Below the pieces are notes generated by a model. The model was given only the letters and a program-made list of their open reading frames with translations, did no database searches and was not told where the DNA came from. The position numbers were made by a program, and so were the translations under genes. Positions 37,901-49,140 of a stretch of DNA of 64,000 bases are shown piece by piece. The stretch spans positions 310,001 to 374,000 of the forward strand of contig BDSL01000006.1 of assembly GCA_003116995.1 (NCBI GenBank), given 5' to 3'. Position 1 is the first letter of the stretch. The number at the start of each line of letters is the position of its first letter. Origin of the DNA: Yamagishiella unicocca (Eukaryota; Chlorophyta; Chlorophyceae; Chlamydomonadales; Volvocaceae).

Positions 37901-40900
37901 CGCGTTCGCATCCTTCCCGGTGTTGTCCAGCTGCCGCCGCAGCTCCGCCAGCTCCTCCGCCAGCGCCTCCTTGGCTCGCCGCTCCTCCGCCGCCAGCGCC
38001 TCCGCCGCGGCCAGCCGCCGCTGCAGGTCGTCCCGCGCGGCCCCGCCCTCCGCCAGCGCCTTCGCGTGGGCGGCCTCCAGGGAGGACACGGCCGCGGTGC
38101 GGTCCTGCTCCAGCCTGTACGACCGCGCGGTACGGGCCCATCGCCGTACGGAATCATCACTATGTCATTGCTGCCAACTGCTGTGAAGGTCGCTTGGTAG
38201 GATCTCGTGTCAACCTTATCCCCGAGCCAACCTTGTCCCCGCCCCTGCGGTCTACCACTTTCGCAATTTGCAATCCATCAGCGAAACACCCCGTACCGTA
38301 CGGTACCGCATCGTACGCGCCCTCCAGTCCTAAAACCCACTTTTTACGCAGCTCATCCAGTTGGCTCCTCGCCGAGCCCTCCGCGCCCGCCAGCCTAGCC
38401 GCCGCGTCCTTCCTGGCCGTCTCCACCAGCTCGTCGCGCTCCTTCTGCGACGCCGCCAGCGCCTTCCGGGCCGCCTCGGCCGCGTCAGCAAGCTTCTTCT
38501 CGTACTGCTCCCGCGTCTGTAACGCCGGTCACAAGAAACACGGTTGCGCCGCGAGCGGCATCGGCCGGAGGGTGGCGTCAGGGTTTCAAAAGACGATGTT
38601 TGCGCCGGCCCGGCTCCGCCGATGTTTGCGGCATGATCAGTCGATCGCGCCGAGCCGGCAGCCAGTGAGGTCAGACAAGAACAGCAGGTATGTTACGGCA
38701 TACTGCAAACTCAGCCCACGGGCCACCAGCTCCAACCCACCTACGTGGGCCAGCCCCAAACCCCCTCGCCCCCACTGGATGGATGCAAGGGAGGACATCC
38801 CTTGCATCCCTTGCAAACATCCAGTGGCGGCTCGTCCCCTGCCTCGTGTTCCTCGTAAGCAGCACCGGGGCAGGCGTGCGCGCGGACATGTTCCGAGCTT
38901 GTCCCCCGTGCTGCGCGTGGTGTGACCTCACCTTGGCTGCTGCGTCCTGTGCGTCGCTCTGCCCCAGGCTGACGGCGCGCTTGAGCTCCTCCTCCAGCGC
39001 CGCCACCCGCGTGCGCAGCTGCCCCGCCACCGCGTCGCCGTCCACGCGGGTCTTGGTCAGCTGCTGCTTCAGGCTCTCCACCTCGGCCTGGGGTTGGGCA
39101 CCCAGCGACGAGCCAACATGAGTCACACGAAGGCGGTGCAGGTTGCACCCGGATACCGGTACAGGAAGCTGGCCGTCATCATTTTTTAAGGTGCGAGGTG
39201 TGGGGCCAGGCGGGCCGTGAAGAGCAGCTAAGACGCAAAGAGCAGCCTCACTCGGCAGCAGCTCCGCTGCACACCCCACCGCCGCTGCACACCCCACCGC
39301 CGCTGCACACCCCACCGCCGCTGCACACCCCACCGCCGCTGCACACCCCATTCCGCTGCACACCCCACAGTTCAGCATACTTAACACCCCACCCCTCTGC
39401 ACGCACCTTGGCCGTCGCCAGCTGGTTCCGGGTATCCGCCAGCTCGCCCTCCGCCCGGTTCAGCGCCGCCGCCAGCCGGTCCTGCTCTGCCCTCGCCGCC
39501 GCGGTGGCCGCCGAGAAGGCCTCCTTGTCGCCCGCGGAGCCCGCTGCCGCCGCGTCCAGCTGCGCCCGCGCCGCCGCCAACTGCTCCTGCACCGCCGCCA
39601 CCTGCTTCTCCAGGGACGCGATCTGGGCCGAGCTGCTGGACTGAAGCGAGGACAGCTCTCCTTGCAGCCTGTGCATCGGCAGCAGTAGCAGTAGCAGCGG
39701 CAGCAGTGTGGCAGGAACAGGGTTAGCGGCCATCTATAGCCACAGCTGTCCTACAGGAACCTTGTTTCTTCCTACCAGTCCTGAGGGCCCTGACCGCACC
39801 TCCGCCTGCTCCGCAGCCTCTGTCCCACCCCGGCCCAGACCTGGACCAGCACGCGCCTTGCAGCCTCAGCCGCCTTGTCCTTGAGCTCCTGCTCCACCCC
39901 CGCCAGAGACCCCTCCAGCTGTTTGACATGAGCCGCCGCCTCAGCCGCGGCCGCCGCCGCCGCGTCTGCCGCGCGCTTGGCCGCGTCTTTCCCCGATGCC
40001 TTCTCCCGCTGCACCTCCTCCACCAGCGCCTCTACCTTCCCCTTCCAGCTGGCGTCGCCGGCCTGTCGGATAGCGCGGTGTGGTGTGCACCCACAGTGGG
40101 TTAGACTCCGTGGGCAGCAACTCGGTCCCCGAGGGCGAAACGCGAGGTGAGGCCCGTGCCTGCCACAAGTCAGCGGCTTCAAGACCAGCCAGCCTCCTAC
40201 CAGGCACTGCAAGGCGGCAAACCACCGGATATTTCCTATTGTCCGCCCCCCCCAGCTGCCTAAGCCCGCGGTTGCTGGCCCCCGTGGCTGAGGCCCCAGA
40301 CCACGGAGCGAAGGAGGATGCCGCCATTAGGCGCGCGGGCGTGAAAGCAAGCAACACGGCACGTCCGATGCGTACGCATGAGTCGGGCGCGCGATGCGCC
40401 GCCCTGTCGACCCACGGGTCCACGTAGGTGGGCTGCCAGTGCTGGGTGGCGAGTGGGTCAGCAAGCCCCAGCAGCGTCTGGCTGCTTCACGCCCGCACCT
40501 TTCGCTCCTCCGCCATAGCCGCCCGCTCCTGCTCCCAGCGCGTGCGCGCCTCCCCCAGCGATGTGTCCAGGTCGCCGTGCGCGCGGTTGGCCGCCTCCAG
40601 CTGCCGCCGCAGCGCCTCCAGCTGCTCGGTGAGCGTGTCCTCCGTCCGCATGCGCTCCGCCAGCATGTCATTGTATTTTTTGTTGTGGGTCTGGATGGCG
40701 TCCTCCGTCTCCTGCCTGGCGCGCGCCAGCGCCGCCTGCAGCTCCTGCGCTCCGAAACCACCCAGGCCGCAAAGGCACCCCAAGACCCAAATCGCCCGGA
40801 GGGCTTGTTGGGCGCGCCGATCTGGGTTGTGGGTGCGTGTAGGCCGGGTGGCTAGGCTGAATCGAAGGTTTGTGGACGCATTTATACGTGCTTTACCTAG

Positions 40901-41870
40901 GCTAGAGAGGCAGTGACTTCATGGTGTGGTTTGTGGGAGGGGGGCAGGGGTGGGAAGCGGGGGGAGGTGCTCGATGTCGACGACGGCACCGGGCCGCACC
41001 TGGCTGCTGGCATTGGCGTTTTGAGACATGTCGTTGATTTCCTTGATACGTGCCTGCAGCTGCCGCTGCAGCTCTTCCACCTGCATCTGGAGACCCTCGA
41101 TCTGCTTCGTAGCGGCCTTCTGGATGGCCGACTCTTTTTCCGCTGCCCTCTGCAGCGGTGAAGCATCAGCCCCGGCCCAGGCGCCCGCACAAGGTTAGGA
41201 AATTACGTGTGTGACGATGCTCACCAAAGCTTGTGCAAGAGCTGCACCGTAACAGTGGCGGTTTACGCAACCAGAAAGGGGGCTTGGGTAGAAGGAAGGT
41301 GAACGGGTGACGGGTTTAGGAGGCAGGAGCAGCGTGCGTACCTTCCGAATGGACTCGATTTCTGTCAAGCATCGTCTCCTCTCATCTTCATACTTCGCCT
41401 CAAGTTGCTGCACGGGTCAGGAGGGTGGGGTTATGAGGTGCTCTACTCTTGTCGTTCCGCGGCCCATGCATGCTCACCTTGTTCAACTCCGCTATGCGCG
41501 CTGCATCATTAGCTACGTCAAGTTGTGTCTTAAAGTGGTTTATTTTGTCAGCTGTGTCCTTCAATATCTGTTCAATTTCAGTCTCGTATTGCTCTGCCAG
41601 CTCCGCGAGGTCAAGCTCGTTGTCCTCATTCTTATTGTTCAGGTGATAGATGACCTGCGTGCCCCAGCCTGGATTATAATGCTGCATAATCATATCTAAG
41701 AGAGCAACTGTTCGCCTTGCCTTCGTCAGCTGGGCAATTTTCTTGCTCATCCGCAGCTGCGCGGGCGCCCGCCGAACGATTGTCAGTATAGTGCGCCAAT
41801 TGAAATTGTTTGAAACAATGCGTACACAAACCTGAAGGTCTGGCATGCCCGGTACAGATGCCATAGCCAT
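34914..41870 (-). CDS. FAM184-like long coiled-coil protein
   Basis: Sixteen exons join in phase to about 1106 residues: 41870-41832, 41756-41721, 41654-41478, 41407-41342, 41149-41000, 40744-40499, 40062-39857, 39668-39407, 39087-38932, 38516-38341, 38114-37895, 37372-37208, 37064-36780, 36605-36231, 35963-35706, 35417-34914. The N-terminus LRMSKKIAQLTKVIYHLNNK and EIEQILKDTADKI match animal FAM184A/B closely. The long middle is heptad-rich, Ala/Glu/Arg/Lys coiled coil. The end DEDVRRIAELEGSVRRLEEL, then LLLREENYNKHFKN, matches the FAM184 C-terminal segment. FAM184 proteins occur in ciliated lineages, so a flagellar or basal-body role is a guess. Introns 2 and 7 seem to have GC donors; intron 7 could instead use a GT near 39792. 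Confidence 0.88.
39265..39368. repeat. 18-bp minisatellite in FAM184-like intron 8
   Basis: About six copies of CGCTGCACACCCCACCGC lie just downstream of the exon ending at 39407 on the minus strand. It creates spurious Cys/Ala/Val ORFs. Confidence 0.95.
41655..41720 (-). other. 66-nt GC-AG intron in FAM184-like gene
   Basis: On the minus strand the exon ends ..AQLTK with AAG followed by gcaagg, the best-known GC donor form. The next exon follows gcacgcag and starts VIYHLNNKN. Removing the segment restores the family motif AQLTKVIY. The segment is 66 nt, a multiple of three, and has no stop in frame, so retention would insert 22 residues without truncation. Confidence 0.8.
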
Positions 41871-42405
41871 TTTCTAGCCGACTGCGTCTATAAGCAAACA
41901 AGCTGCTTTCAGCCACCTACGGTGGACGCATTTGTATAAAGAGACGACATTAGCATTACCGAAAAGCTCGTCTGCGCTGGGCAGATAGATTCGCGGCCGC
42001 GTACGGCACAGACAACCTCAAGAACTTCCAGTTCAGTCCACAACGTGCCTCCCAGATGATTCGACAACCATGACATTCCGAAAATCAAAGGATACCTGCA
42101 GCATCCGCTATATGCCAACGACCAGTGTGTTTGTGCCGACATCCAACGGTGACCTGCATGGGAACGGCACCTGCACGCGCATCCCGCCACAAAATACACC
42201 ATCCATTCCACACTCCCGCTCAGTGGGCACGAACGAAATGCATCGGAACGCTGCACTCGTCTGCGCGCTTTCCAGGGCTACCGGTATACCGAAGCCTGCT
42301 GGTGACGCCCGTCAAGGACGTCACTATTGCCAGTCCTCCTGCATCGACGCTGACAACGTACTTCCTTCAGAAATACGAGAAGCAGTGCACTGCAACGTGA
42401 CGAGC
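41871..42405. other. Intergenic region PFDN6 to FAM184-like gene
   Basis: 535 bp lie between two minus-strand genes, containing the PFDN6 3' UTR and the FAM184-like promoter/5' UTR. No further coding frame or repeat was recognised. Confidence 0.5.
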
Positions 42406-43212
42406 TCAAGATGATCCCGCACCAGCGCCCTGCAGCTTCCGTTGGAGCTTCATAATCTGCATAAGGCAGCGAGCGGCGGATACTGTTTGTTAAGCATGCA
42501 AAGGCAACCCTCGGTGAAGCACACAGGCAAAACAAGAGCCCGTGTGAGACATGAAAACACCGGCATGTGGGTGACCACCCTTACCACCCTTACCCCACGA
42601 GTGGCTGCAACCCCTCCCCGCCTATATCGGAAAACCCGCAAACTCACCTCCCGCTCACGGTCCATCATCTTGCTTTCCACGCCTTTAATCTGGTTGTCTA
42701 ACCGCTCCATGTCCTTCTTTATGAACTCAAGACGGTTCGTCACGTTCGTACGGGCCTCCATGAGGTCCTGCTTGACCAACACGGGCCCCACGGCCTTGAA
42801 CACATTCGCTTCATCGTCCAGAAGCTTGAGCTCCTGCACGTCCCAGGGCACAGCTTAGCTGCGTCCTGAGTCCCGCCGATGAGGCCCTTACTGATTGAGG
42901 GGAACCACTATCGAAGACTAGTAGTGTATGCTGGTTCGCTACGGGTACTGTGCTGGAACCAAAGCTCCCGCCCAAGCATCTCGATTACGTACCTCTTGCA
43001 CACTCTCGGTCTCCTGGTACCGGGCTGTGAGATCTCGCTTTGTTGTTACAAGTTTTGACAGTTCTGCAATGCCCAATGGTCCCAAGATCAGCCTTGCGAG
43101 CGAACGAAAAGAACATGTCGGCGCCCAAGCACCGCACACCTCCTTGATGGCCACGGTAGGCATCTGCCTCCTTCTGAAGAGCCTTTCTGACAGTGTCCTG
43201 GTCGACAGACAT
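42406..43212 (-). CDS. PFDN6: Prefoldin subunit 6 (beta-type prefoldin)
   Basis: Four exons (43212-43140, 43063-42993, 42833-42648, 42456-42406) join in phase to about 126 residues, the usual size of this subunit. The protein starts MSVDQDTVRKALQKEADAYR. The diagnostic centre is ELKLLDDEANVFKAVGPVLV followed by KQDLMEARTNV, flanked by two long coiled-coil helices, and it ends IMKLQRKLQGAGAGSS. Prefoldin is a cytosolic heterohexamer that hands unfolded actin and tubulin to the CCT chaperonin; subunit 6 is one of its four beta subunits. It is divergent from UTP7 with 391 bp between start codons. Confidence 0.95.
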
Positions 43213-43603
43213 CCCGAAAGCAAAAGTGGACTTGAGTCCGTGTCCCAGGTGCACTGCTTACACTATGCTATCTTTGGTCAGTGGATAAGTTATTAAAGAT
43301 AATGCGACCAAGTAAACGGGGGTGGGAATAAACCAAAACAATTCGGAACATCATTGCTAAAAGCTCGTAATGTTGCAAGGCAACAACTTAAGCTCTATTC
43401 GCCAACATCACAGGAAATTTTAGAAATTAAACTACAATTTAACGTGAGGGGATTCCTTGTTTTCATAGTTATAACGACTGCTAGTGGCGGCGAGTCATGG
43501 TTTGAGCACCGGTAGCATTGCACGGTTGAAACTCAGCTATTTGTGCCACGTATTGCAATTACATATCTGCGGACGGCGGCTGGGCGACAGCGGCGCTGAC
43601 GTA
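43213..43603. promoter_or_regulatory. Divergent promoter region PFDN6 / UTP7
   Basis: 391 bp lie between opposite start codons. The stretch about 43260-43480 is markedly AT-rich compared with the genes on both sides. Both neighbours are housekeeping genes tied to growth (chaperone, ribosome biogenesis), which fits a shared bidirectional promoter. This is inferred from position and composition. Confidence 0.5.
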
Positions 43604-46600
43604 ATGGCGGAGGACGAGCCTCCTCGGTTGGGAGGCGAGGGCAAGGCAAACAGAAAGCGGTGAGTCGCTGGGGCGCCCAGAACCTCGGGCTTGTGATACG
43701 CAGCTGCACGACGCGCGACACCCTGGCGGCGACGGCCGGTAGCGATGGGTCGACGGCGTCGCGAGTGGCCCTGCATACCGCCTAAATGCATCCCTTTTGC
43801 GCTGTCTAGTAGCCCGCAGCTGCTGCTGTCCGCGCAAAGGGCGCCGCGACGGCGTCCGTCGCCCCGCTGAGCAGCCCACGTCCCGCAGTCGCATCGGAGG
43901 GCCACTACTCCAGATCATGTTTTGACTATTAACGTATCGTCACCCGCCGTAAATCAAACCGAAAGATTTTGTGCGGCACAGTCCTGGTAGCCTGTCCCAA
44001 GGGTCGCGTACATCTGGCAGCCATCGTCTCTGCCGCCGTATTTCATTCCCATGCCTTTCGACGCTAAGCAACACCGCCGTGATACCGTAGCGCCAGGGGC
44101 CACCCCTGCGAATCGCCCTTACGTTAGCGCCAGCACTTGCTTCCCTGCGCGGCCGTCACCGCTTCCTGTCCCGGGGCTCCATCCAGCCGCTTGGATGAGA
44201 CCACGTTACCCTGCGAGTCAGCTGCTGGCGGCAGACCGCCGCCACCCGCGCAGTAATGAGCCTGACACTCGACTGGCCCTTTCCCCCGGGACTAGCAAGC
44301 CGCTATACAATATTACGCATTGCCACTTCTGGTTTTAGCAGTCAGTACTGTGGGGACCGACAGTTTGTCGGCCGGCGCTTGTGCTGACGGACCATAACCC
44401 ACCTGGGCAGCAGCCAGCCAACAACGGGAGGGCAGCCGACCCTCCCAACGGGCCAGTGCCAAGCTTCGGCAGCTCCCCACCCAACACAAAACCTGTCACC
44501 GCACCTACCTCCCCCGCTTACAAACACGGCCCCGGCAGCCCTGTCGTACGGCTCCATCAGCACCCTTGTGACCCACCCCAACCTCGACTGCCTCCTTGGC
44601 GCGCAGCAAAAAGAAGCGCGACCCGGACGTCGTGGAGACCGCCAAGCGCCTGAAGCGCGGGCCCGGGGTGGACCTCAAGTCCATCACCGATAAGAAGCTC
44701 AAGGGAAAGCTCCGCCGGTCGGAGAGCGTGTTCGCCAGCTCGCAAAAGAAGGCGGCGCAGATCAACGAATGGCTGCTGCCGTCGAGTGCGGGGACGCTGG
44801 AGGCAGAGGGTGAGTGGGCGGGTTTCGGAGCCCCTGGGGGGAGGGGTTCGCGAGGGTATTACTCGGGCAGTGGTCGTGGGGTCGTGGGCGTTACGAGGGG
44901 CTGGAGAGGCGCGGGCACGAGGGTTTGGGGAGGCGGTGCGGCAGGGGATGGGCAGTGCCTCGGTCCTGTTGGTACTTCGCGCGGATGGTGTGGAGGGGCG
45001 AGAGCGAGTAGGCGGAAAGGCAAACAGGGGCGGACACTGAGCCGCACCACCAACCCCCACGCCTGTCCACGCAGGCACGGAGCGTACCTGGAACTTCAAG
45101 CAGGAGGCCATCGTCCAGGCAGTGGATGTGGCGGCGGCGCGGAAAGCCTTCGACCTGTCGCTGCCGGATCTGGGGCCGTATAGCATGGCCTTTACCCGCA
45201 ACGGGCGCTTCATGCTGCTGGGCGGAACCATGGGTCATCTGGCGCTCATGGACTGGCAGCGGTCGCAGCTGGTGTGCGAGGTGCAGGTGCGCTGGGGGCG
45301 CGTTCGGGGCCGGGGCTGCCCTCCGCTGGGCTGCTGTGTTGGGGAGAGGGAGGGGGTGAGGTACCGTAGCTGCGCGTTGAACAGACGGGTGACGAGCTGG
45401 CAGCAAGGGCCGCGACGGCAGCGGCCGCGGACGCGCAGAGGTCTGCCACCATGCTATCATATGCGCTCATGGGGGGGGGCTTGGGACAGGGGCTGGGCTT
45501 CGGTTGCCGTGCGCACACGTGCTTTTGGGAAGGCCCAGAGCAGTCGCCTTGCGTCCACGGCTGCTATCGAGCGTGGCAATTTGATCGACAGCGAGGGAAA
45601 CTGCTCAGTCATCATGTTCTGCTAGGGGGGGAGAAATCCGACAGCTCTGCGAACGTGCTGGCGCTGGCGGGTGCGGCCAGAGCACGCCTTGCACCGTTAG
45701 GGCCAACCAACCTCTACCCCGCTGCCCACCGCCATCATCGCCAAAACCCAGGTCCGCGAAACCGTCCGCGACGTCGTGTTCCTGCACAACGAGACGTTCT
45801 GGGCGGCGGCACAGAAAAAGTACGTGTACGTGTACGACAAGCGCGGCCTGGAGGTGCACTGTCTCCGAGACCACACGGACGTGCTCGCACTGGACTTCCT
45901 GCCGCACCACTTCCTGCTAACCTCGGTCGGCGAGCACGGTAGGTGGCGCTGGGGTGATGGCTGCGTTGGGGGCCTGGTTTGTGCTGGCGTGGGGCCGCTG
46001 ATGTTGCCAAGCAACGCAGGCCAACGCGGCCTGTGGTGTGGATTTGCGCAGGGACTGCACGGCTGCCAAGCCGCGTAGGCGCCCTAACGTCCCCTCACAA
46101 CATCCGCCCCCTCAGCTGCACGGACTCTCTTGCCATGTGGTCCGTTATCCCTGCCCCCCGCCTTCCCGACACGCAGGCGTGCTCCGCTACCAGGACACCA
46201 GCACCGGCCACATCGTGGCGCAGCACAAGACCAAGCTGGGCCCCTGCGGCGTCATGCGCCAGAACCCGCACAACGGCGTGATGATGCTGGGGCACGCGCG
46301 CGGCTGCGTGACCATGTGGACACCCAACCTCACCACGGCTGCTGTCAAGATGCTGTGCCACCAGGTGCGAACAGCCGGGATGGAGGACAACATACAAGTC
46401 CAGTAAAAGATTTTCCTTTGGGGAAATGCTTCTCACTCTTTCCTGTTGTGGCTCATACGCGATTCAAAAGGATATTCCAGGCCTTGATACGACCGCCGCG
46501 GTTGTCTTTCCCACCGCACGTCGCGGCGGCTCCCGGGCGTAATCATCGGCATCTGCGTCAGTGTTGGTTGAGATTCTGACCACCTCCAACTTTTCCGCCA

Positions 46601-48674
46601 ACCCCCAACGGGTGCAGGGCCCCGTGACGGCGCTGGCTGTGGACCCGAGCGGCACCTACCTGGCCACCGCGGGGGCGGACTCGCAGATCAAGGTGTGGGA
46701 CGTGCGCATGCTGAAACCCATGCACGCGTACTACAGCCACGCGCCGGTGACGCGAATGGACATCAGCCAGCGGGGCCTGCTGGCGGCGGGGCATGGGCGC
46801 AAGGTGCAGGTGCGTGGCGGCCGCGACAAAGCAGCGTGGTGGTGACGGCGGTGGTGGCGGTGGTGGTGGCGGTGGTGGTAACGGTGGTGGTGGTAGTGAT
46901 GGTGGTCGTGGTAGTGGTCGGGCGGGGGTGGGGATTGTGAAATTGAGATTGAGTAACCGTAGGCAGGGTGTCGGGACGGCGAGGGCAGCATCCAAGGGCC
47001 AGTCCTGCGGTTAGGACCGCCTATACTCCTTGCCCTGATCTGCGTACTGCGTTGCTGTTTGGGTTCCCCATCAACGTACGGCTGCCGAAGTGACCGCCTT
47101 GTTGCCTGCTAGCCTCCGTACGTGATGATGTGGTGATGTCCCTTCGCAGGTGTGGCAGGACGCGCTGCGCAACAAGGCGCAGTCGCCCTACCTGACGCAC
47201 CACCTGCCCACGGGGGTGATGCACACGTTCCGGTTCTGCCCCTTCGAGGACGTCCTGGGGATAGGCCACTCGGCGGGCATCAGCACCGTCCTAGTGCCCG
47301 GTGCGTGGCTTTGTGCTTGGCGGCGTCGTGTCACCAGACCCCACGCCGCGCTCCCTGGTGTAGGCACGATACAAAGCTTCCATTGGCTCACGAACATAAC
47401 CAATATACTCCGCAAATAGGTTTCCGCCATGCTTACTTTCGGCCCTCCGCGCTCCTTGCGTGGGCTTCCTGGAAACGCCTCTTCGTCGCCCCTTCGTGCC
47501 CAGGCGCCGGCGAGCCCAACTTCGATACCTTCGTGGCCAACCCCTTCCAAACCGTCAAGCAGAGGCAGCACCACGAGGTCGTGTCGCTGCTGGACAAGCT
47601 GCAGCCCGACACCATTGTGCTGGACCCGGACACAGTGGGCAGGTAAGCCCTAAACCCTACATGCTACACCCTAAGCGATGAAGGGGCCCCGGGAGGTGGC
47701 AGGAAGGGGATGGGAGGTGGCAGGCAGGGGATGGGAGGTGGCAGAAAGGGCGGGGGCCAACAAGGGGCGGGAGGCGGCAGGAGGGGCTGGGACTGCGCAA
47801 ACCGAGCGCGCGCGCTAGGTGCACAAGCGAACATTGGGTATGGAGGGCGGCGTGGTACACCATATGCCTCTTCATCCATACCCCATCTGCCATGCTGTGT
47901 TTGCTGCTTCCGCCGCCGTCTCCTACCCGCGGGTACCTCATAAAGTTAAATGTTTCCAGTGCCAATAGGAGATAACCCAACCGATTGTGTTAAGCGTACA
48001 GAACACCGCCAAGTACAAGGCATCATAAGCTATAATGTCACAAATACAGGTCCTGTGTGAAGATCCCGTTACCGTAGGCCGTGGATTGGTTCCATCCTAC
48101 GTTCGTGTCGTTGCGATGTGAGCTAGGCACCAACCCAGCGCCTATTTACCTCCTATACCTTGCTCTGCTCGCCAGGGTGCGCAAGGAGCCGTCCGAGGTG
48201 GTGCGGCAACGGCGCGGCGAGGAGGATGTCGCGAACGCGGCGCGGCTGACTGCGCTGCGTCGCGACGCGGAGGCCAAGGCCAAGATGAAGGGCAAGAACA
48301 GGCCCAGCCGACGGCACCGCAAAAAGCAGAGCAACATTATCGAGGACCGCAAGCCCACAGTCAAGGAGCGGCAAAAAGAGGAGGTAAGGCCACTTGGGTC
48401 CGGGGGAAAGAGGAATGGATGGAAGGCCTATGTTTTGGGGGCGTATGGATGGAGCCGGTGCGCTTCCAGGGGCGGGAATGGAGGCGTATGTATAAATGCC
48501 CGCTACTGCGATGCAATTGCGGCGAGAGGTTGGGCGTGCCCGGTCCAAGCTGAACCTTGCCTTTGGTCTTCCCCCGCGCAGGCGACCCGCCGCAAGGAGG
48601 CGGCGCAGAAGAAGACGGAGAACGCCATCCCCGAGGACGCGCCCAGGGCCGTGCGGCGGTTCTACAAGCAATAG
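43604..48674 (+). CDS. UTP7: UTP7/WDR46 U3 snoRNP (small-subunit processome) WD-repeat protein
   Basis: Ten exons join in phase to about 542 residues: 43604-43659, 44607-44809, 45075-45286, 45752-45938, 46177-46364, 46618-46809, 47150-47300, 47504-47642, 48176-48383, 48582-48674. The small first exon ([18 protein letters not shown]) is chosen because its ATG, donor phase and basic content fit; no in-frame ATG lies nearer exon 2. Family landmarks are [55 protein letters not shown], and the BING4 C-terminal block [20 protein letters not shown], then [17 protein letters not shown]. The C-terminus is a basic tail ([14 protein letters not shown]). The protein is nucleolar and needed for early 18S rRNA processing. 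Confidence 0.93.
46841..46925. repeat. GGTGGY simple repeat in UTP7 intron 6
   Basis: A GGTGGC/GGTGGT-rich tract starts about 30 bases after the donor at 46810. The minus strand reads (CCACCR)n. No function is apparent. Confidence 0.9.
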
Positions 48675-49140
48675 CGATGACGCCTGGTGACGCTTCTGCT
48701 GAGGGTGGTCGAAATCAAAGCCCGATGCACGAATTCGGGCCGGCGGCGTGTTCGGTGGGCATATTGGGCAGCAGGGTCTTGGCACTATGGCGTACAATTG
48801 GATGCGGCAGGGCCGTGGCGGCTCGGGCTAGGAGGATTGGAAGCGGGTACATGAAGTGCTTTTAAAGTGTGCGACCATGGCCTAGGAATTCAGGTTAGTT
48901 AGGGTGCTTCTTAACTGGAATGCAGTGGGATCTGTGCAATATGCGCCGGGAAGTCATGTATCTGCGCGCTCCGGAACCGATCCGCGAAAGCGCGGGGAGG
49001 CGCGACGCCGCGACCACAGCCTTTCGTCAGGCACAGCATCGTCCTTGTAACCTGACACGATATAATTCTGGTGTACGTTTTTACTTCGCGACCCGCATAC
49101 ATCTTGGTCAGCCCACGAGACAGCAGAGGCGTCCGTCGAT
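48675..49140. other. Intergenic region UTP7 to LRR gene
   Basis: 466 bp lie between two plus-strand genes. A TGTAA, the usual polyadenylation signal of chlorophycean algae, occurs at about 49046, which would make a long UTP7 3' UTR. The remainder would be the LRR promoter. Confidence 0.45.

Noticed and set aside
43537..43918. Minus-strand ORFs of about 120 codons near the UTP7 start
   Set aside because: They overlap UTP7 exon 1 and its intron on the opposite strand and show no family features.
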